From Stachybotrys elegans (Eukaryota; Ascomycota; Sordariomycetes; Hypocreales; Stachybotryaceae): a stretch of DNA of 64,000 bases. A program made the translations under genes and the position numbers. Within the stretch, counting starts at the first letter, position 1, and every line of letters starts with the position of its first letter. The DNA is taken from contig JAGPNK010000008.1 in NCBI GenBank assembly GCA_020746835.1, positions 1,364,001-1,428,000 on the forward strand, read 5' to 3'. The notes under the pieces are model-generated. The model ran no database searches, was not told where the DNA came from, and saw only the letters and a list, made by a program, of their open reading frames with translations. Shown here piece after piece: positions 10,999 to 21,342 of this stretch.

Positions 10999-11216
10999 GC
11001 GAACCACTGAGGTAATAATCTCTGAGTCGGAAGCCTGATCTGATGCGGGGTCATGTCTTATGAAATAAATGAATGTAAGCCGGCCTGAAGGCGAAGCCAT
11101 GGTGCCTTGCGGTTTGCCTGAAAGTAAGCTGATAAGCTCTGGGTCGGAAGCCTGATCTGATGCGGGGTTATATGGTGTAAGAATGAATGTCAGACGGTTT
11201 AGATGCAAGGCCATGG
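10999..11216. repeat. diverged tandem duplication, period about 117 bp
   Basis: Two copies of a block share a perfect 25-bp core (gtcggaagcctgatctgatg plus cgggg) beginning at 11026 and 11143, a period of 117 bp. Further matches flank the core: gaatgaat-like sequence and a gccatggt box at about 11096 and 11210. The copies have drifted outside the core. They lie between the divergent promoters of the VIT-vWA gene and the HeLo-like gene. Confidence 0.75.
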
Positions 11217-11323
11217 TCCAATTCTCTTCATATTTACATCTATGGACGTATCTCTTCATGGCCTCAAGTTATGGTACAGTGACTGCTGTTCATGCTTCCT
11301 AATGTTCAAGCTGTGTCTGCATA

Positions 11324-13615
11324 ATGGCTTCCCCGATTTCATTCGGTGACGCATTTCTTATGGCCAAGCTGGCATGGACACTTGCCCAGGCCTTTACACA
11401 GGGACGCAAATCAGCACCAGCCGAGTTTCGAGAGGTCGAAAACCAGCTGTACTCGCTCAGTACGGCTTTGGAGGCATTCAAGAAGGCTTGCGATGAGAGG
11501 GGATCAGCTGCTCCGGCACAGGATTCCAATCATCCCAGTAGCGATGGAATAATTCGCAAGATCATGGAAAATTGCAACGAAACATTGAGAAATCTCGAGG
11601 CCATTGTGAACAAATATGGCGAGATAGTGCAAGATGCCGAGGCTGGTCAGACTTGCATAAGACGGTGGAAGAAAAGCATGATCAAGGATTTTCGGAAGAT
11701 CGCTTGGACAACAGAAAAGGGGGACTTGGCTACTCTTCGAAGTCAGCTGATGGTCCACACTAACAGTCTCGATTTATTGATGGGAGTCATCTTGAAGTAT
11801 GTGTATTGAATCAAGAGGTATATCCCAGCTGACAGATCCAAGCTCTCAAGCTACACGGATTGAAGATATCATTCGGAAGCATTCAACAATGCTGGAACAG
11901 ATCCACGCTTGGATGGATGAGGGCCTTCGCAACATGCAAAGTCAGGCCATTCAAGTTAACAACAACACGCATCAAGGCGAACCCGCTAATTACCTGTCTC
12001 TCATAACCTTCAAGATTTCTGTCGAGACAAGCAATGGCCACCAACTTGTCTGTGACCAGGCAACACTGGATAGGGATTGGGGCATCTCCAGAGACCCAAG
12101 ATATCCAAGTGTAATGCCATTATTCGAGTGTCGTTGCGATGTTGGCCGATCTTCAGATGGACCAACACATAAGAAGGAGGTCACTGATTATCGATGTGAG
12201 TTACTTGAAATACCAATCGAAGTCATGTTAATTGTCTCAGTGTCCAACTTGACGTTTGCCTTTCGTATGGCAGGTACGAAACGCTCATGGGTGTTATACA
12301 AAATCGCCAATGTGTCTTCGAATCAACTCGTTTCTCTGATAATTCAGAATATTCCACCGGATAGTAAGTCATATGTCTTTTCTTCTATAATAGCAATTGA
12401 CTTTTTATTTTAGGGATATCAGAATTCGAAGAGACTTTTGTGACAGTTTTGTCTGAAACCAGAGCAAGCTTTATGCTGCATAACGGCGTGTCTAATATGC
12501 TTGCCTACGTGTCATCAAATAATCAGAGGGAACATGTCCTCAATTTGCGAAGGTATGGACTCTTTTTTATTGCAACACGTGCGTCTAACTTGCCTAGTGA
12601 TACGAAGGACACTCACCTATCTCTTCAATCAATCTCATTCGCCGTTGGACACAAAACTTACACCCGGGAGGTCATCACCGGCGTTGCCTTGCTTCACTAC
12701 AAAATGGTAGAAGAAGTCGAGAACCTCGCCTTTTTGGACGTAGCGAGGACTTCTCGGTCTATGTGCGACTATGCGGAGATCACAGTGAACTACGCGGAAG
12801 TTCAAGGTGATATTACCAGGAGCGTCATCCAGTGTATGTTTCATCTGACCTTAAATTTCTTATTTCTAACCTTTTTTAGTGAAACGGAATACCCCAGTCA
12901 AACTTTTGGATGATCAAATATCGCTATTGTTGTCTGGTGCTCAATGCTTAGGCTATGTCAATGACACTCAAACCAGCAACATCGATAATGCCGATATAAA
13001 ATTCGATTTTACATCGGTCCAAGGTGAGTTGTTATTTTTACGTACGCTATAATGGCTAACTTGTACAGCGGCCAAAAACTTCCGCGATAAGTTGGAGGCG
13101 ATGAAGATGGAACTGTTCATTTGGAGTCTCCAGCCACAACCAGATGAGAGTGTTGCCTTGCATCTGTACGACGGGTCCAAACCTGGGGGAGCGCGACTGA
13201 CGAGATATAGTCAAACCGCACAAGTTCAGTGCGAGTCAATCTTCATGAACACGGCAGAGATCTTCATTCTCCACAAGAAAGAGCAGTACCGATTGCTAAT
13301 TGTCAGTCGCAACAAATGCACCATTCTAAGTCAAGTTTGTGAGTGCAACTGTAACAAGTGGATTAACCCTCAGCTCACACAAGAAGTGGCAAACGATTTC
13401 TTTTCATCGCCAAACTCTTCCAACTTTCAGTCACCCACGTATTTGGTACAGATCGAGGGAGGTGGGGAGAGCAAGGTGTATAGTTATCCAAAAGGGTTCC
13501 GATATATGAGGTTCCAGGAAACGCAAGGTAAGCAGGGCTACAATATATGGCTGGTCTTCTACTAATATGCATAGCGGAACAAATGTTTCAGTTGGGACGG
13601 TTGGCTCTCACTTAG
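11324..13615 (+). CDS. protein with fungal HeLo-like/STAND-type N-terminal domain
   Basis: Seven exons: 11324-11796, 11843-12195, 12274-12363, 12414-12833, 12880-13023, 13069-13527 and 13575-13615; 659 residues, with phases consistent across all six introns (45-78 nt). The first ~160 residues (SFGDAFLMAKLAWTLAQAF, EFREVENQLYSLS, a WTTEKGDLATLRSQL block) match the helical N-terminal domain common at the head of fungal NLR-like and kinase proteins. The rest has no NACHT/NB-ARC P-loop and no repeats, and I do not recognise it. Intron 1 has a less usual aag acceptor, chosen because it alone restores a family-like N-S-x-x-x-R-I-E junction. Such N-terminal domains can trigger membrane damage in incompatibility systems, but without an effector partner or sensor here that role is only a possibility. 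Confidence 0.75.
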
Positions 13616-13661
13616 ATTAGGCATTACTGAAATAAGTTTGGAAGTGATTGGCAAATTAAGA

Positions 13662-14370
13662 CTAAATAGATATACTAACTATGGAGCAAGGATCAAGATA
13701 GAGGTCACAGTATTGTCTCGTCGTGCAGTATACCCAAATTTGCTGGAAGACTTTATAGTGAACACAGCGTACGTCTCCTTGGATGTCTAACATGGTCGCC
13801 AGCCCGCGCCGATAAGTTATTTCAGAGATTGCAGCCATGACTCCTGCCACTGCAAATGTGGAGAGACCGGATGCTAGCCGAGAGGTAACATCACATAGCG
13901 ATAACCCATGCCGTAGCGCTCCTCGTTCCTCAGGAAGCTCACTGGGCGGGGCTGTCCTACATTCTTTGTGACCGTTTGGCCGCGCCGGTTTACGCACAGG
14001 TTTGTGACAAGAGGGTAATTTATGTGCCGAGTGAATATCCGATTCGAAAAGGCGGTCCTCCGTTGATGATATGCTGTAAGTACTCACACCAAGACCACCA
14101 GTCAATATCATGACACACAAAAACACCTAAGAGGAACGGTATACGAATGGAGAACCACGGCATAGAAACCCATCCCAAGATATGACTGGCTACAGGCCCA
14201 ATCAGGGCGCCAGACACAGGGTGCTTGGCAGCAGTGGGGCTTATTATCGTCGGCAGTTCCTAATTGCAACGTTTGCGTTCGTATATGCAGCCGGGGTTCG
14301 AAGCCAGCTGATGGTATGCATTGGTCGCGAGTCGATGCAAAGTCGTTCGGACAAGTTCCTCCAGCTCGGC
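13662..14370 (-). pseudogene. probable MFS transporter remnant
   Basis: Minus-strand frames contain transporter-like pieces out of register: SGALIGPVASHILGWVSMPW followed by a hydrophobic helix (about 14217-14090), then a second frame continuing FLCVMILTGGLGV and a later helix-like SGLSTFAVAGVMAAISEI (to about 13800). The GALIGPV-type motif at a helix start followed by an SPW-like turn resembles mid-region MFS drug transporters. No start codon, no continuous frame and no full set of helices exist, so it is not a working gene. It lies convergent to the HeLo-like gene. Confidence 0.4.
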
Positions 14371-14902
14371 CCGCGATAGATCCACAAACATTACTACTCT
14401 AGCCGTTTTTCAGCTTGCTACAGCCATAGCACACTACCTTGAAACGGTAGTCATCTTCAGGGCATCAGCTGTCTAAGGTCGGATCAGCCTCTTAAGGCTG
14501 AATTGAGGCCCTGAAAATGGTTCCCTGCATACTTTACGTTACCGGAAAGAGATACAAACTGCAAGAAAGGCCAGCTGTAATGTAGGCCACATGACGGGCC
14601 AGCTAGACACACGGCAAATCCCGGACTCCTAAGGGCCAATCACTTAGATGACTTTGCCTGATAGTAGTCGGCAGTTGGCCGGGTCAGTGCAATTTGCATC
14701 AACTCCATGCTCGAGGCTGTGCATATTGCTTCACCGTTTGCTAGCATTCTTGTAGACGGAGCAGGGGAGCAGGATCCTGATGGTCAGCGCCCTCCAGGTC
14801 TATATATTGCCCTCCCGCACCCGACATGTTCAGGTAAACTACCACCGCCAGAGCCTTGAAGAGTGTAATTCAGTATCAGGACACGCTTACTATCTACTCA
14901 CC
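14371..14902. promoter_or_regulatory. upstream region of the GLEYA gene with TATA box
   Basis: The interval holds no gene. A tatatatt at 14801-14808 lies about 100 bp before the start codon at 14903 and is the likely TATA box. The rest shows nothing I can interpret. Confidence 0.45.
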
Positions 14903-15697
14903 ATGACTACTATGATGCGCGCGGCACTTCTTGTCGGATCTCTCTTCGTGCACAAAGGCCTATCTCAAGGCTTAACGACCACTACCATCCCATGGGTTGG
15001 ATCATCTACCACTTCCACCACTATTACGCCATGCACAGGCCCTGCTACCGTCGTTATCCAAACACCCCTTCCAGTTCCCACTTGCCCTACTCCCATCAAA
15101 CCTACTCCATGTGGAGTCCTGCCTGACTGTAAAGCAGAGGGACTCAACATAGATTATTACCATAACCCCGTTGGGGGTTATAGCAGTGGGAATGTCCCTT
15201 CGTCCTACTACATCACAGAGGGTCTCACACCCCTTGACTCTTCCTTGACAAACATCACCTTCTTTCCGCAAGACATTGCCCCTATCAACCCGGAGCGTGA
15301 GACCAACGGCGGTATCATTGTCAACGCCAACAACTTCACTTTGGTCTATTCTGGCTTCTATCGTGCCCCAGCAACTGGCGTGTTCAATATCTGCAGCTCT
15401 GCAGATAACGAAAACGACATCTTTTTCGGGCGAGGGAATGCCTTCAACTGCGGTACTGGAGAGCCTTCCCCCGACGAGCAGCCGCTCGTCATCAGCAGAG
15501 GAGGCAACTATGTGAACCCCGATAGCTGCGTGGATGTCTATCTTGTGGAGGGAGCATATTACCCAATTAGGAATGTCATGGGAAACTGGGCCGGTCCTTC
15601 AGCTTTCCGCTTTACGATTCGGGCGCCCAATGCTCAGCAGCCGACAAATGACTTTAGCGGAAGCGTCTATCCGGCCTCATGCACATGGTTTTTCTGA
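14903..15697 (+). CDS. secreted GLEYA-domain adhesin-like protein
   Basis: Single exon of 264 residues, starting at the ATG in ccATGact; the open frame extends upstream but that part runs through the TATA box. A signal peptide ends near residue 22. A Thr/Ser/Pro-rich segment (~23-70) follows, then a Cys-containing linker and a GLEYA/PA14-like domain: LNIDYYHNP near residue 85, FTLVYSGFYRAPATGVFNIC in the middle, and the end-block YLVEGAYYPIRNV...FRFTIRAP. GLEYA domains are lectin-like modules of fungal cell-surface adhesins. No GPI signal is seen, so it is probably secreted or wall-trapped. Compared with yeast adhesins it lacks long repeats. Confidence 0.85.
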   Translation: MTTMMRAALLVGSLFVHKGLSQGLTTTTIPWVGSSTTSTTITPCTGPATVVIQTPLPVPTCPTPIKPTPCGVLPDCKAEGLNIDYYHNPVGGYSSGNVPSSYYITEGLTPLDSSLTNITFFPQDIAPINPERETNGGIIVNANNFTLVYSGFYRAPATGVFNICSSADNENDIFFGRGNAFNCGTGEPSPDEQPLVISRGGNYVNPDSCVDVYLVEGAYYPIRNVMGNWAGPSAFRFTIRAPNAQQPTNDFSGSVYPASCTWFF

Positions 15698-17511
15698 ACA
15701 CAGGACGTGTTCAGAGGTGGGATCTAATCCATGGGGTATTTTGGGAGGGGGGTGAAGGACAGAGCTTCGCACACAAGCATTGACTGATGCAATTTTGGGA
15801 CTCTATTAGTCTTCAAGAAGCTATGTCAGGTTATCTATGAGGGCAGATTTTTAGTGGCTCAAGGGACCAAATGCAAGCTTGATGCCTTCCGGGACTTGTC
15901 AATTGATGATGCTTCCGGGTCTCCTACGCTAAGAAGCATACAACATCATGCCATGGTATCAATATATTGGGTTCCACTTCCGACAGATCTTTTGTGTTGT
16001 TTCCATGGAACGGCTACCTTGTTGGGAGTGTGGATATATGAAGTAATTAGCCTGATACAACTCAGTCGCTGGCCCATTCTTCTTTCTCATGAAGAACTTG
16101 CAGGTCGTGAGAAAAAAGATAATAGTCAATTCTCGACTTCTAGGGAGGTGTCGCAGTTTTTGTTGTCACACTCGGGAGCTTGGCAGGCTTGAATGCCGGG
16201 GTAATAGACCTGCCAAAGTTTGACAGGTGCGGGGGAGGGCTGTCAACCCCGTCAATAATCAGGGGTTTAAGGTTTCAGTCAAGACTTACTGACCGGAAGA
16301 CTTGGTCAGTCGCCTAGTTGGGCATTCATGTCTTCGGAGTGCGTTTTCCAGCAGACATTCTAGTAAAGTGGAGTGACCATCTGCTCTTTCCAGCCTGGAA
16401 GCCTTGGGCCAAGACAGTGAGCCACGTAAAGTCGCCATGACAGGGTGAATCGCAGGTAGATACGCAGAAACAGTTTCAAGACATCAACTGCCGTGGTAAT
16501 TCCCGGACACTTTTGCACCAATCTATCCTATTTCTTCAAAATCCCGAGATGGGGGGGTGATTGGCTGGTGAAGGAGGCGCGGCTCGAAGGTGTGGCAGGG
16601 TGATCATCAGGTTCCTTACCTCGGAGAGGTCCTCCGCAGGCCATTAAGCACCCACGCCCGGTTCGACGGCCCCCGCGCCCGTCCGGATCGGTCCGAACCA
16701 GCCCAAGTATTATACGGAGGCGAGGAAGTATGACTGGATCTACACGGCGCAACGCTTAAGAGAGCGGGTATAGTTCGTACCATGTGCAATGGTGTACGGC
16801 AACTTCCTTGACTCCTGATGATATTCCCTCCCCCTATTGGGTGGCTGTCAACATGAAAGGCCCGAAAACCACACCCCGAGCTGCATATAACATCTCCACC
16901 GAGACAGCCTAGTCCCGGGGTGCCGGCATTGCGTTGCATGTATATTATTCGGACATACGCCGGCGCGGGGCCAACACGCAATCAGTCCAGCGCTATAGTT
17001 GGCTGGATATTAATACAAGGTGAGCAATTATAGCAGGTCATCCAGCGTCCCACAGGCCGGGTTAACAGGTTCGTTTCGTGCATTGGTGCGCTTAGATATT
17101 GCGCAGCAGTTCTTCCAAACAAATGGGCGTTCCTGAAAGAGGAATGTTCAAGTGAAGATCATCATGGGAATACAGTAGGCAGTGGTTCCTGTTTCTGCGA
17201 GGCCAGGCTCTGGATCAAGGCAGCCCAAGCACGAGGGCCAATCAGCGGCGCTGCTCCCCTGGCATGTTGCCTGTTTGGGGAAGTTCGGGGCTTGGGCGGC
17301 CGAATCACTGGCTTGCCTTGATGGAGTCACGGTTCCGACAAGTAGCGGCAAAGGAGTCTCACGAAACGAAACACAGTTGCTGCTTGTAAGAGGTTGAAGG
17401 TATATATAAGACAGGAGGAAACGATGGGAGTCGAGTCAAGCAACAGATCACGCCTCTCTCCTCATCCTCATCCTCGCTTCTTCGACTCAATATAAGTCAT
17501 CGCTGCCCATC
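15698..17511. other. intergenic, no gene recognised; contains GH12 promoter
   Basis: A 112-codon frame at 15854-16192 begins with GTG and shows no protein-like features. A perfect 7-bp inverted repeat (actgacc / ggtcagt, 9-nt loop) is at 16288-16310. A TATATAAG-type box at about 17403-17410 sits about 105 bp upstream of the GH12 start and is the probable core promoter. Catabolite-type GC-rich sites (for example gcgggggagg near 16230) occur but are too common to assign. Confidence 0.45.
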
Positions 17512-18340
17512 ATGAAGACGGCCGCCATCCTCGCCCTCGCGCTCTCGCCTCTGGCTCTGGCCCAGACGCTCTGCGAGCAGTACGGCTACCACTCCTCCAA
17601 CGGCTACGAGTTCAACAACAACATGTGGGGTTCGGGCTCCGGCCAGGGCAGTCAGTGCACCACCGTCAACTACTCGTCGGGAAGCGGCGTCAGCTGGCGC
17701 GTCGAGTGGAACTGGTCCGGCGGCCAGAACAACGTCAAGTCGTACCCCTACTCGGGCCGCCAGCTGTCCCAGAAGCGCATCGTCTCCCAGATTGGCTCGC
17801 TGCCCACGTCTACGTCCTGGAACTACCAGGGTAACAACATCCGCGCCAACGTTGCCTACGATCTTTTTACGGCTTCGGATCCCAACCATTCCACCAGCAG
17901 CGGTGACTACGAGCTCATGATCTGGTAAGTCTGGATGCGGATGTCAAGGAAAGGACATGTGGTTGCTTACCATGCTACGTCTAGGCTCGGACGTCTGGGA
18001 GATGTCTACCCCATCGGCAACCAGGTCGGCACGGCGAACGTCGCTGGTCAGCAGTGGAACTTGTACTACGGCTACAACGGCAACATGCAAGTCTACAGCT
18101 TCGTCGCCCCCAACCAGGTCAACTCCTTCAGCGGCGACGTCAAGCAGTTCTTCGACTACCTCGCCAGCAACCGAAACTACCCTGCCAGCTCGCAGTACCT
18201 GATCAGTAAGTCAAGTTTTGTATGTGGGTATTGGAGTCACTTGCTGATAACTTGTCTCAGCCTACCAATTTGGCACTGAGCCTTTCACTGGCAGCAACGC
18301 CGTCTTCACGGCCAGCAGCTGGTCTGCCAGCCAGAACTGA
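17512..18340 (+). CDS. secreted GH12 endoglucanase/xyloglucanase
   Basis: Three exons, 17512-17924, 17985-18205 and 18261-18340, 237 residues, the standard GH12 length. A signal peptide covers residues 1 to about 17. Both catalytic glutamates are present: the nucleophile Glu134 in YELMIW and the acid/base Glu218 in FGTEPF, the latter encoded just after intron 2. WGSGSGQGSQC and WNWSGGQNNVKSYPY are typical GH12 beta-jelly-roll strands. The enzyme hydrolyses beta-1,4-glucan or xyloglucan outside the cell; there is no cellulose-binding module. Strong C/G at third positions compared with neighbours suggests high expression. Regulation by cellulose/xylan activators is expected for the family but no site was clear. 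Confidence 0.93.
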
Positions 18341-18672
18341 GTGTAACGCCTCAGACCTAGGCATGGAAAGAACGCAGAATGATTACGATGACAAAATTGA
18401 TTGCAAGACTATGGACCATTCACGTATATAAGCAGCCAGTCGGATAGCTTTCATGAAAACAATCGCTCAAGCACGTCCTTCGCTGCACAGTGTCAGCATT
18501 CCTTACTCTGCCTCAAGTCGAAGAATAGTTTGACGCAAAAGTTGAGATATTTCATGATATTCTCGCTCTTATTCATGGGTAAAACTTTTATCAATTCGCC
18601 GCGTAATGTTTTACCTTATACCTGTAGTTTCGCTGTCCGTAACGCCGCATGATTCGCATCAAATCAGAATAC
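18341..18672. other. convergent 3' flanks
   Basis: This short interval lies between the stop of GH12 and the stop of the minus-strand MFS gene. It contains only presumed 3' UTR and terminator sequence. Confidence 0.5.
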
Positions 18673-20526
18673 CTACGCCTCTTGTTCCTCCTGATGCTCT
18701 TCATCTAAGTTTTCCCAGTCCTGGCTCTCTAGTCCATCTCCACGAATAAACAGCGAAAGAAACCAACCTAGCAGCGCCATGCCGCCAAACAGGCTCCATG
18801 CAAGAGCCTCGCCCTTGGGGCGCACGTTAATGGAGATGGAGAACAGACCGCCGGACACAAAGGGACCGATGCTTCGCCCCAACGCGGAAAGGGTCTGCGC
18901 GACTCCATTAAGGGTACCAAGGTTGGCGTGTGATGGGCTTGAGTTGGTTATCTGGAATTATTAGCACGTTGATCAAATAATTCCCCAGGCTAGACTTACC
19001 AGGAGCATGACGCTCGAGAGACCACCGACAGCACAGATGTTCTTCAGGATGAGAACAATGCCTAGCTCTAGATAGAGCCAGTATCTTCCTGATCCTAGTC
19101 CAAACAACGGCTCGCTATCGGTGTAACCCACCCATGGCATGAGCGCCATGCTAACGGCGATACCCAAGAGGGCCATCTTGTAGGTCCCCAGGTTGCCCAG
19201 TTTCGCCTTGAGGCGCTGGTAAAGAAAGGCTTGGAAAACAATTGTGGCAGCGCCTGCAAGGCTCAGACTGATTCCAATTCGTCCAGGGTCGAGGCCACGG
19301 CCTGTGGGAGGCGGCGACGCAGCAAAGATGGGATAGAGACTGTTGAAGCTAATGTTGGAAAGCTGGAAGACGAGATACGTCAACAGTAGGATCACAGTGG
19401 TGTGGTTGAGAATCTCTCGCCACTCGGCCCGTCCGTTGGATTGCGACTTGGTCGATTCGTGTTCGTCGTCAGAGTGATACCCGGGGTCGCTGTGTTCAGC
19501 ATCATCCTCGCTGTCGTGAGAGGAAGCGGAGTCGGAGGTGAGGAGTGGGCGATTGCTTGCTCCCGGGCGAGGCCAGCGACTGCTCCAAGAGTTACGGCGT
19601 GAATCTGGCTGAGAGGAAGTGAGTCTTGACCACAAGTCACCAAGCCATGCTGGCAATATTGAATCGCGGGTGCTCTCCTCGAGTGTCTCCTCGAACCAGG
19701 TGCCGACGACGACAACGCTGAGTAGGAGCATGGCAGCACCCAAGAGATTAGGGCCCAGATAAGGGTACTCGTCACCCAATCGACCTACGAGCAGTCCACC
19801 AAGGGCTGGCCCAGTGATGCCGCCAAGGGAGTATATGACGGGCAGATACGTAAAGGCGCGGCTCTGATTGGATCGGTCGGTAACCTCTCCCAATACAGTC
19901 GGCACACAGGCGGCATTGCCGTTGAGCATACCCATGGCAATATGAACGACAATGACCTGCCAATACGTCTTACAGAAGCCAAAAACACAGAAGCAGCACA
20001 TGAGAGAAAAGGTTCCTAACAACAGGACGGGTTTGCGGCCGACAATGTCCGAGGCATAGCCCCAGAGGAAGTTTGTAGAGAGCTGGGCCAGGGCAAAAGA
20101 GCTGGCGAGGATACCAACGTATAGGCCGCTCTTCTCGTCGGGGATTCCAGGCATGGACGCAACCATTTCAGGGAGGTAGGGCGAGATGGAGTTGAGGGCC
20201 GTCTGCTCGGAGAGGGAGAGGAAGGCGAGGAGGAGGAGCTGCCGGACGGGGAGAGGCGTCTCCTCCTGGTCGTCTTCGGTGAACGAGGAGCCATCGTCCG
20301 AGGCACCCGAGGGCTGTTCGAGAGGGGTCTTGGGAGGAAGCGTCGGGAAGGTCTGGTAGCGATACGTGGACTGGCGGCGCATGGCGGGGAGCGCCGAGGG
20401 GATCGGGGCACCGGCGTGGAACGAGCCCGACGACAATGTGCGTTCGTTCTGGTTGAGCGAGAATGGAGGTCGAGGGATCTGGCCAATCTTGGGGCGTGGC
20501 GCTGTCGGGCGCGATGCGGAACTCAT
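18673..20526 (-). CDS. MFS transporter, ZIF-like/YCR023C-type
   Basis: Two exons, 20526-19000 and 18951-18673, 601 residues; the 48-nt intron lies late in the gene. A long Ser/Pro-rich N-terminal tail (~110 residues) precedes the first helix. The 2-3 loop carries GYASDIVGRKPVLL, a standard MFS signature, and helix 5 has YSLGGITGPALGGLL. The large central loop is acidic and Ser-rich (SDSASSHDSEDDAEHSD). The arrangement matches fungal DHA1-like proteins related to yeast YCR023C and plant ZIF transporters, often vacuolar or plasma-membrane; the substrate is unknown. The start at 20526 is the first ATG; upstream in-frame codons are TTG only. A GA microsatellite at about 20589-20602 lies in the 5' leader. 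Confidence 0.88.
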
Positions 20527-21342
20527 TTCGACCAGGCAGTGTCGCGAGCGAGGCGAGGGAGAGGCGGCGGACGGCGGGAGACAAGGATGGAGAGAGAGAG
20601 AGTGAGGAGACAATCGCGCGGACGCGTTGGCGGGGAAGCTAGACCAGCAATCAACCGAGACAGGGCCTTTTCATGCTGGCTGTAGCCAAAGTAAGCAGGC
20701 CGAGAGGGCGAGACGGGGAAATGACACGGCAAAGGTGGACGATTGGTGCGAGAAAGCAAGAGTCCAATTCGTCCGGCAGCGGGCAAAGTGGTGAAGAGAG
20801 AGAAAAGCCAGTGCTGGAGCTCATGGTGATCGAATCGAGGACTCATGCATCGGCAGGGATTTTCCCCCCGGGGCGTGATTGGTCGATCGAGGCACGTCAC
20901 TGTGGCGCGGGCCACGGCGGGTCAGGCACCTTGCCTCTCTTGGACCAGCTCGTGGCTGACAGGACAGGTCAGGCCAGTAGTTACAGGTCAGCTGCGCTGA
21001 AAAAACAGTGGCTCCTCGGACGCATCAGCGCATCAGGTGGGCTGGGCAGACTCACCTTACCCGGGAGATTTGCTCCAGCCCTGCCCGGGCTCACCAATCG
21101 GTACGGCTACAGGCGGTTCCCAGGAGTGGTGACGTCGACGCGCAGAAGGGCCTGTGCGTGAGGGTGAGGGGATGTGTGAAGCGGATTTTCAACTTGCCCA
21201 TGATCCCAGTGGAGATTTGAGTTGCTGGTTTTTTACCATGCCGTCAGAGACGAGTTCCAAGGAAGGGCATTAATAATAGCCTTTTATTTTATTTTTATTC
21301 TTGATTTTAATTTTATTGGCTTCTACCCACCACACCATTTCC
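20527..21342. other. upstream region of the MFS gene
   Basis: GC-rich sequence without a protein-like frame. It holds the MFS promoter and, at its right end (about 21290-21330), a T/A-rich stretch that is probably the 3' UTR of the GH105 gene. Confidence 0.4.

Noticed and set aside
14270..14310. ggttcgaagcc resembling a tRNA B-box
   Set aside because: No A-box, cloverleaf or anticodon loop at proper spacing; it lies in the MFS-like remnant.
15854..16192. 112-codon plus-strand frame
   Set aside because: It begins with GTG, has no family resemblance, and the sequence lies in a promoter-type interval.
20589..20602. GA microsatellite near the MFS start
   Set aside because: Simple repeat in a 5' leader; no sign of larger structure.
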